Shown: positions 57,224 to 64,000 of the stretch, in pieces
Layout of the letters: the number at the start of each line of letters is the position of its first letter
How positions within the stretch are numbered: the stretch's first letter is position 1
DNA from: Irpex lacteus
Taxonomy: Eukaryota; Basidiomycota; Agaricomycetes; Polyporales; Irpicaceae
Reading direction: 5' to 3'
Assembly (NCBI GenBank): GCA_001986395.2
Contig: MQVO02000028.1
Coordinates: forward strand, 62,001-126,000
DNA: 64,000 bases
Notes under the pieces: model-generated
Seen by the model: only the letters and a program-made list of their open reading frames with translations
The model's database searches: none
What the model was told of the DNA's origin: nothing
Translations under genes and position numbers: made by a program

Positions 57224-58140
57224 TTACTGTGGAAGCTTGCCCGGCGGAAAATTGGGAGCTCCCGCGCCCATGTCACCGTGGTCGGTCGCCGCCGCACTAG
57301 CAAATCACATTTAGCCTCTAACGCCGAGTAGGGACAGCTTGTCCAGACTATAATGTAAATGTGGGAGCGACTTACGATCTAACATCTAGATGAGAGCGCT
57401 GAATGTCCACATCCCTGCCAACCACGAGTGGTGGATCGCTTCAGTAAGTAGAGTGTAAGTGCATAGAAAGATGGTGACCACCATACACAAGGACACCTAC
57501 CATATAACGACCTTCTTCATTCCTGTGACACTAGTGACGACGAGTACTGTATTAGAACTTGAATAGCGCTCATTAACAACGGCGAAATACCAGATTGACC
57601 GTCTCGATGACGTTCAATGGCGCCAGCCCTTGAATTTTCCGCATCGGAGCAGCCGCAACGAGAAACAAACTACAGATAAGATACGCTGGAAAGCATAGAA
57701 GAGCAAGCATGGTGATGGAGACGAATAGCTGGCATAAGAATTAGCATGCAGAATGGGAGGGAAGTAATATGCGTCATACCAATGAGGAAAGGAGACCGGC
57801 TCTGGAGCTTCGACTCGGAGGAGTTGGGGTACCATGTACTTATATGACCAGCAGACGGCGAAGACCACGGCCCTTGAGTAACTCTGAGACGAGAACTCCG
57901 TTTGTACAAGACATGAAACGGCATAGATGATAGATTGACAGGCAGTGACTTGGTTCTGCAAAGAGCTTCAATTTCCCTGTGGCTTAGCTCACATGATCCT
58001 GGTAGGATACTTGCTTGGTTAGACGAGTGAGGGCCAATTCAAAGCAGGGTGCCTCGACTGTGGCAAATGACCAATTGTTGGGCTGATTGACAATGGACTC
58101 AACGGTATACTCGGATTGTTTCCAATGTGTGATAGAGATC
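57224..58140 (-). CDS. Multi-exon membrane protein of unknown family
   Basis: Several exons join in phase on the minus strand. From the 5' side they give THWKQSEYTVESIVNQPNNW, LALTRLTKQVSYQDH, then NQVTACQSIIYAVSCLVQ, RAVVFAVCWSYKYMVPQLLR, and FVSITMLALLCFPAYLICSL. Next are APMRKIQGLAPLNVIETVNL, VLVVTSVTGMKKVVI and DPPLVVGRDVDIQRSHLD, ending GAGAPNFPPGKLPQ at 57224. Two or three segments are hydrophobic enough to cross a membrane. I do not recognise the family. The 5' end is not found: the frame is still open near 58140, and more exons may lie to the right, before the VPS68 gene. Confidence 0.45.
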
Positions 58141-58536
58141 TGATTCTTTCAACATCGCTCCGCATAGTTTCGTCTGCGTACGGTCAGCGTTATGTCAAAT
58201 CTGTACGATTCGTAATTGCCCGACCTGAAACGTGCCTTGTTCGTCGTTCGAATGAGTTCATGCTATACTATAGCCAAACCGACCGTCGAATGAGTGTTGG
58301 CTTGGCTACAATATTACCCGGTCGCGATAAGGGTGTGTTGCTCGGTCCGTATGATACCCTCTGTCACGGCACCTCTCTTCTGAACTTGAGCGCGAAACTC
58401 GAGAGAGGCTATTGTGGCGTAAATGGTTCAATAGATAACGTCAATCAAACATTAGTACATCTCGGGTTACAGGTATCCACACATGCCCATCACAAGGGAG
58501 GATTAGAGGAATATCACGAGTGACATGAACGACCTC

Positions 58537-59240
58537 TCAGATCGACAAGTTGTACTCGTATTCGCTACCCACGCTCTGAGATATCCATAGAACAATGGCA
58601 GAAAGCATGAGCGCGACGTTTTGCGAAACATTCGCGTATCCGTAGTAGGTGTACTGCTCTCCGTAAGCGTGCAGGATATACTTGAGGATGAGGATGGTCT
58701 GTGGCAACAGAATGATCAGTATCAAAGAATATCGTATATGTCCAGTTTCAAAACCCATGGACAGGAATAGAGATATGTAGAAACACTCACCACACTCCCA
58801 GCCAATCCACCAGCCATCAACGCGAAGCCAATGAACAAGAACAGCCTCGCCCTCCAAACGGCTCTCGAGTCTCCAAAGCCTTCGTCGCCCCTCACACGGT
58901 CCTTGTCAATCAGGTTGACTACCAACATGCCCAGTAGCGAACAAATTCCGGGGACCCAGTCGACGAAGGTGACGTGAACGGGGGGCGGAAGGTCGACATC
59001 GCCTACTGGAGCATGGGCGTGTGCTGATAGGATTACGGCGTCGAGGAATGTCCAGTTGGCTAGGGCAAACTACAAGAGCATTTAGAATAACTGGAAACTA
59101 CGATAATAGAGGCTCAAGAGACGTACGAGACCTCCTGCCAGATAGATACCCAGTGTCCGTTTGTGTTTCCCGAGAGTAAAGTTGGGAAATGGGTTGAGAC
59201 ACACTCGTCTAGGATCATAGTTTGAGCGAGGAAGAGACAT
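58537..59240 (-). CDS. VPS68: VPS68/TMEM50-like vacuolar sorting membrane protein (UPF0220)
   Basis: Three exons, 59127-59240, 58791-59069 and 58537-58698, give 184 residues, the normal length for the family. The start is MSLPRSNYDPRRVCLNPFPN. Four hydrophobic segments follow: TLGIYLAGGLFALANWTFLD, then VDWVPGICSLLGMLVVNLID with its family-typical DKDRVRGDEG loop, RARLFLFIGFALMAGGLAGS, and NVALMLSAIVLWISQSVGSE. The PPVHVTFVDWVPGI segment and the VSQN-like turn before helix 4 are diagnostic of UPF0220. In yeast Vps68 acts with Vps55 in late-endosome-to-vacuole transport. All splice phases agree. Confidence 0.9.
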
Positions 59241-59907
59241 CGTTGTTGGGCTGGTCGTCGAAGGTGGTGATGGAGATGGACTGCAGTCTCAGAGCAGCCA
59301 GGCTCAGAGCCGCAGTGCGGCTGCGTAGCTAGCGAGTAGTCGTGGGAACGACTTTCCCGTTATGGAGCTAACGGAGGCAAATGATCATGATGCCCTTCAA
59401 GTTCGACATCACGAAAATAAACATTTCGATATCTGAGAATATCTGAGTTTAGCAGCCATATCATCGTATCGCCACCTGTCACTCCTGTCCCCCGTGCCTA
59501 CTTAGGCTTCCACGCACAGTAATGCATCACTGGCTAATTAGGCTGCCGCCTCCCTCAACCTCAATCTACCAATTAAGTATGAACCACTATCCTCTTATAG
59601 TAAATACATGCAGATACCTTATAGAGTATATAGCGGATATGGCATGACCAGCTAGATAACGACGCAGGATCTCGGCGCCCGCTGATCAAGCGATGATGTC
59701 AGCCCATGCCGCCCTTCACGCGGGCGTCCCTCAACTGTCACGGCGTGCGTACCCTCGAGCTCATCGTTCTCGACAATGCCGACGTCTTTCCCGCCTAGGG
59801 GCGTTGTCCCGCCACCGTTTTCTTTCGTTTTTTTTTGCAATATAAATGAAATTCTGTTGTTAATCTATACAGCTATGCATGCTACAGTACAAGGGCTCTA
59901 ACATACG

Positions 59908-59994
59908 GGAGGGGCGGGGTGCTAGGCGCGAGGGAGGGCGGGAGGGCGCGAGGGAGGGCGCGAGGGAGGGCGGGAGGGCGGGAGGGAGTGGGGG
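59908..59994 (+). repeat. G-rich low-complexity tract with G-quadruplex potential
   Basis: About 85 bp built from GAGGGAGGGC- and GGGAGGGCGC-like units, with more than ten runs of three or more G separated by one to four bases. A perfect substrate for four-stranded structures, on the plus strand only. Confidence 0.7.
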
Positions 59995-60364
59995 ATGGCT
60001 GCCAGCGGGGAGGAGTAACGGGGAGGAGTAACAATATCACAGGCCATCAGAGCCGGCATCGGCTTAGTGACGCAAAGCGCTGGATGGTAGCAACGCTGTC
60101 AGGACTTGGCAAAGGCCAGGCTCCGGCAACTGCTGGTGCCGGTGCACGTGGGGTCTCGACCAACGCTGCAAACTCTGAGATCAAGCCACGTGATATCAGG
60201 TACGTACACTCTGCTGGCGAGTCTACCACGTGGCGGCTGGCTGTCACTTCACAACGGACTGCGGCTGGGCCCGACACGTGGAGATCTGAATCTCCGTATG
60301 ATATTGCTCTAAGTCCTATCATCAAAGCGCTCACCTTTGTGGCGCGGGAGTATATTGCCGGAGT

Positions 60365-60383
60365 TCTCTCTCTCTCTCTCTCT
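60365..60383. repeat. TC dinucleotide microsatellite
   Basis: An uninterrupted run of about nine TC units in the intergenic DNA before the HMG-box-like gene stop. Confidence 0.9.
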
Positions 60384-60447
60384 GTAAGTCAAGTACGGGC
60401 GTGTAATCAAATTATAAGATTATATACAACAAATCAATTAGTACTAT

Positions 60448-62238
60448 TCATTGAGCAGCAGGAGCAGAAGACGACGGGGTGGCAGCACTATTAGACGGCG
60501 GAGAGTCGGCACTATTGTTGACAGCGGGAGGCGTGACGTTGACAGCCACCGTAGTGTTCGGGTCCTTACCTTTTCCTTTGCCAGCACCATTCCCGCGGCC
60601 CCTCGTTCTGACATTCGGACCCCTGGTTGTGTCCTTATCAGAGCGGGTCTTGCGCTTCTTCTGAGTGGGCGGTCCATCTTGATTGATGAAGACCGAGAAT
60701 GCTGGGCGCTTGCCAGCGCGGTTGACGGGCTCGACGGCGTGGGCGGGAAAAGACGCGATGGACGCGGACATCGGGGTAGGTGCAGGCACGGCGGATGTGT
60801 CGGTGGGAATGGGAGAGGCCGGTGTCGAGGGAGAAGGAGAAGGAGGGGCCACGGGGGGAACTCCTGACAGAGTTTGGGCGTCCCCCTCGGGCAGCGCGGG
60901 CGGCGGGTGATCGCTTGGGGCACTCACCGATTGCGCCCTAAGCCTTTCGTCCCTCTCGAGCATTTGCTGGTCCGTGAGCTTCGTGAACCTTGTTACGCCC
61001 GACTCCCAAGCGTGTAGGAGCGTCTCGAGCTCCAGGCGGCCTCCAATTTCCGCGGGAGAGCGCATCTGCCCTTCCAATGGCCAGTTCTCAACAATGATGT
61101 TGAACCTGGAGGTGACGGCGGCTTCGAAGCTCTTGTAGTTTAGCCTAGCTTTGTAGGGATGCATAGCGAGGTCTGTGTAATAGTCAGCTAAACGAACAAT
61201 GCATATTTATGAGATTGATGGCTCACCGAATTTCTCGCCGATGACCATCACGCACCGGCTACGCAACATGTTTATATCACTCTGATGACTACGCGCGACA
61301 GCTGTATCAATGTATTTCAGTAACGTCTTTATTATCGAATTTTAAACAACAGGCTTACCTCCAAATCCCGCCATGCAGAAGGATTCAAGCTTGAGCAAGA
61401 ATTGAGACAGCGTGAGCTTGCACTGTGAGTAGAAGTAATCCTCCACGGAGTCCGCCGTCGTATAGAGGAAGGGCCGCATGAAGTGGTCCGTACTCGAGCG
61501 GACTGCCATGAGCACGAGATGCACCCCGGTACGGCGTGAGAGCGCGGCAAGCTAGCCTCATCTATTAGTGAAAGCAAATGTACTAGTGTGAAATAGAAAC
61601 ATACCTCGTCGACGACGGAGCTCAGATTCTTGCCGACGTCGTGGAATGCGCTCAGCGTGGAGTTGGAAGGGGTGTTCGCCTTCGCTTTCCGTAGCTCGGT
61701 AAGCTCGTCGATCCTATCTTTCGTGGCCTGAGCCCTTTCCTCTTGAGACATCGCCGCCCATTCCGCACGAAGTTGCGGCATGAGCTCATGTATCTTCTTC
61801 TTGGGAGTGTCGGGAGGGAGTGCTACAATAGATGTAACATCAGTAATCACGATACATGTCATTTTGGTATCACATACCTGCGTTGATTTCTTCTGCTCTC
61901 ATGGACTGGAACGCGTTCCAGCTGCTTACCCGCCGCTTTGTGTGTGCTTTGCGCGCGAACTGCAACAGAGCCCGGTATACTTTGTCCGTGGTGTGGTGGG
62001 GAAACTCGTTGTGAATGCGCTCGGCGAGTTCCAAGACTTGGGCCATAGCGTCGTTGAGCGCGCTTGTATACCGCTCCTCCACCTCACGCCTACTCTTGAG
62101 GGCCTGATACTCCGCTGGTGTGCGAGTCTTCTTCTTGGTCTTCTTATGTAGGCGGTGGAGGATTGAACGCGGCGGGTTTCTGGTGACTGGATGGCGCGCC
62201 GCTCCAGGGTAGCGTTGGACAGTGTGGAGCTCAGGCAT
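60448..62238 (-). CDS. HMG-box-like protein with low-complexity basic tail
   Basis: Five exons (61878-62238, 61605-61822, 61359-61551, 61227-61301, 60448-61172) give 523 residues with matching phases. The first exon encodes a basic helix region (HRLHKKTKKKTRTPAEYQAL). An HMG-box-like domain spans exons 1-2: RRVSSWNAFQSMRAEEINAA, then TPKKKIHELMPQLRAEWAAM and SQEERAQATKDRIDEL, with the Trp and Pro positions of that fold. A middle domain (LVLMAVRSSTDHFMRPFLYT and DYFYSQCKLTLSQFLLKLES) precedes a Pro/Ala/Ser-rich tail with KKRKTRSDKDTTRGPNVRTR, likely a nuclear localisation signal. I recall similar multi-copy genes in mushroom genomes, some next to mobile elements; that is memory, not tested. 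Probable DNA binding; role unknown. Confidence 0.7.
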
Positions 62239-62428
62239 GTTCGCAATTCTACGAGAGCGTGAGTGAGGGAAGACATAGTGCACGCACCTGGCCACGTAGG
62301 TTTTTAAACCGGCTAGTCACGTGTGTTGCAGGTCAGGGTCAAGATGGGTAATCAAATTTGAGGCGCAAGCGGGTAACAACAGGGTGGAAAGTAGTGGGTG
62401 ATGGTAGTATGGGTGCTCGGGGAAATCC

Positions 62429-64000
62429 TTACAAGACACAACGGACGCGATGAGTAGCAGTTGAACCGGGCTCAGGAAGGGCGATGAACTCCCAGTAGAA
62501 GTCGGCCTCGAAGACGGAGATGCAAGTGAGACGACGAGAAAAAGCCTTGAAAGACGGGCTCTCGATGTAGGCAGCATAGAGCTCGTCGATGAAGGCCTTC
62601 GGATAGCCGAAGGAGTCGAGCTGCCTGTCAATGTACCGGCCTAGACTCGGAACGATGGAACGCGTCCCTTGAGCGACTTCGTCGAGGGAAGTAAATTCAC
62701 CGACGACGTTGCCGGCATCGTCGCGTATATTCAGAAAGCATACCGTCATGTATGCAGTGTCCGAACCACCTAGCGTAATATTAGTAGAGAGACAAGTGCG
62801 AAAATCGAATCAACTTACGTTCCAATATCCCTGAAGAGAACTGACTAGCCCGCGATGATGCTAGCGCGGCTGCAGAGCGAGGTGCCGTGGACTTTCCCTT
62901 GCTCTCGTCCTGGGTGGTAGTCTTTTCGTCGTCGTCACTATCAATTTCCACCGGGGCAAGCCAGGTGCCGAGTCCACTCTTCACCGGTGACGAAGACCGA
63001 GACGTGCCCGACTTCAAGGGCAAGAGTGGAGTACTCCGAGTAGGAAGATTCTTCACTCCGAAAGGAAGTGGCGCGGGCAATAGCATCGACGGCGAGCCAG
63101 CTGCTGGAACGAGCTTGGTGTCCGTCGCCAAGGGAGGGAACTTGGGCTGACCCTTCTTTGGAGATGAAGGCCGCGTCGTCGACTCTCGTGTTTCCAGCAC
63201 CGTGGGCTCGGTAGGAACGAACTTCTTCGACGGCGAGGGCACCCGGGTAGGGAGGGTATGAGCAGGCCTGCTCGACGAAGGTTTAGAGGACTGGGTCGGC
63301 GAGGGCTTCGAGGACTTGGTCGGCGACGGTTGTTGTGCAGGGATGGGTTTGGGTGGTGATGGTTCTCGCGTAGGCTGAGAGTCGGTGGGGGACGGCTCGA
63401 CATCCTCGGAGGGAACAGTAGTGTCCCGACTGCTGTTGTCTGTCTTACTGGCAAGCACCATACCCTCGAGCTTGCTAAGAAGAGTTGAGGCGTCGGGCGG
63501 GTCGGTATATGTCGTTGGCCGCAATGATGCATAGGACGGGTGAGAGTACTTGACCATGTAAAGGATAGCGTCCTTAAGGTTCTTGAAACCTTGAAATATC
63601 GGGCCCCGTACTTGATGCACGCAGAGAGAAGCATCAGTCCTACGCGTGTATGTGAATTCGGGTGTCAATGTGGACTGAAACGAGACACGCACCATGAACT
63701 CAAATATATGCACCCAAAGCCTCTTCGACCCTTCGCGACAGCGTGGATATTCTTCACTCGAGGTCCTAGCAGTTCTTGAAGTTCCTCGGAGGATTCCGCA
63801 ATCGTAGTGAGCATCGTTTCCAGGAGCTGTGAGTCGGCCTTCTCCAAAGTGCCCATGTACCGCTGCAGTGCCCACACCGAAGTCGCTTGCTGCACATCTT
63901 TGCACATGAAGTAGATTGGCCATGGGCACCCTGTACCAATCGTACTCACGAACCGAGGAGTCCTGTGCGGCGTTAGCAAGCCCCCGCGACGCGAGAGATG
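62429..64000 (-). CDS. Protein with RNase H1 N-terminal-like domain and Ser/Pro-rich linker, cut by the window edge
   Basis: The 5' end runs off the right edge; the frame is open to 64000. After FVSTIGTGCPWPIYFMC and a helical stretch (SQLLETMLTTIAESSEELQE), a 53-nt intron joins GFGCIYLSSW to TDASLCVHQVRGPIFQGFKN. Together with LKDAILYMVKY this resembles the N-terminal domain of RNase H1 (G-I-Y-x-S-W, then V-x-G-x-x-x-x-x-F and a last helix), which binds RNA-DNA hybrids. A long Ser/Pro/Lys linker with repeated PSPTKSSKPSPTQSSKPSSS-type units follows. An intron before GGSDTAYMTVCFLNIRDD leads to the last exon, with SIVPSLGRYIDRQLDSFGYP and ALPEPGSTATHRVRCVL. It is in tandem with the HMG-box-like gene on the same strand, 190 bp apart. 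The RNase H catalytic domain is absent here. Confidence 0.5.

Larger units (their letters stand above)
59241..60447. other. Intergenic region containing the G-rich and CT repeats
   Basis: The promoter side of VPS68, then repetitive sequence. Frames at 59919-60494 run through the low-complexity DNA and are not genes. Confidence 0.45.

Noticed and set aside
58116..58523. A 135-codon plus-strand frame between the membrane protein and VPS68.
   Set aside because: It overlaps the likely 5' exons of the minus-strand membrane protein and has no recognisable domain.
1..64000. CRISPR arrays, bacterial operons, ribosomal RNA genes.
   Set aside because: No regular short repeats with spacers and no rRNA sequence were seen. 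The gene structure is eukaryotic throughout.

Overview
The window looks like nuclear DNA of a filamentous mushroom-type basidiomycete (Agaricomycetes). Genes are broken by many short GT-AG introns of about 50-70 nt, lie close together on both strands with no operons, and include families I associate mainly with these fungi (DUF6593- and DUF6699-like proteins, metacaspase-like expansions, small secreted proteins). No family was checked against a database; gene models were assembled by eye from reading frame, splice sites and comparison between paralogues inside the window.

Layout. 0-3 kb: the tail of a Ser/Pro-rich protein and a MYND zinc-finger protein. 3-15 kb: a transporter block, with two MUP1-like amino-acid permeases, a decayed fragment of a third, and one MFS sugar transporter, plus a GC-rich inverted-repeat patch at 6.6-7.3 kb. 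15-17.3 kb: the spindle-checkpoint WD40 gene BUB3 and a decayed duplicate of its middle. 17.9-21.8 kb: metacaspase-like gene A and an unknown gene. 22.4 kb: tRNA-Thr(AGU). 22.6-27.6 kb: two tandem BAHD-type acyltransferases, the first carrying a 0.7-kb terminal-inverted-repeat element inside its first intron. 28-31 kb: DUF6593-like and DUF6699-like genes. 31.8-33.9 kb: metacaspase-like gene B. 35-40 kb: a secreted Cys-rich protein and a second DUF6699-like gene. 40-43 kb: gene-poor. 43.3-49.1 kb: a GH5 exo-beta-1,3-glucanase-like enzyme, a basic Ser-rich protein and an F-box protein. 50-52.7 kb: metacaspase-like gene C, in an inverted duplicate of the gene A region. 53.7-59.2 kb: a protein disulfide isomerase, a small secreted protein, a membrane protein and VPS68. 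59.2-64 kb: a G-rich tract, an HMG-box-like gene and an RNase H1 N-terminal-like gene cut by the window edge.

The most distinctive content is the three metacaspase-like genes. All keep the catalytic His and Cys, in the unusual contexts FAGHCYQ and DTC(N/H)SGT, and all share a C-terminal extension ending in FEL at the carboxyl terminus. A and C sit in a 2.6-kb inverted duplication about 30 kb apart. The duplicate at C carries only a truncated tail of the gene that lies upstream of A, which suggests C is the derived copy. The rest of the window shows small-scale duplication and decay: permeases, acyltransferases, and the BUB3 and permease fragments.
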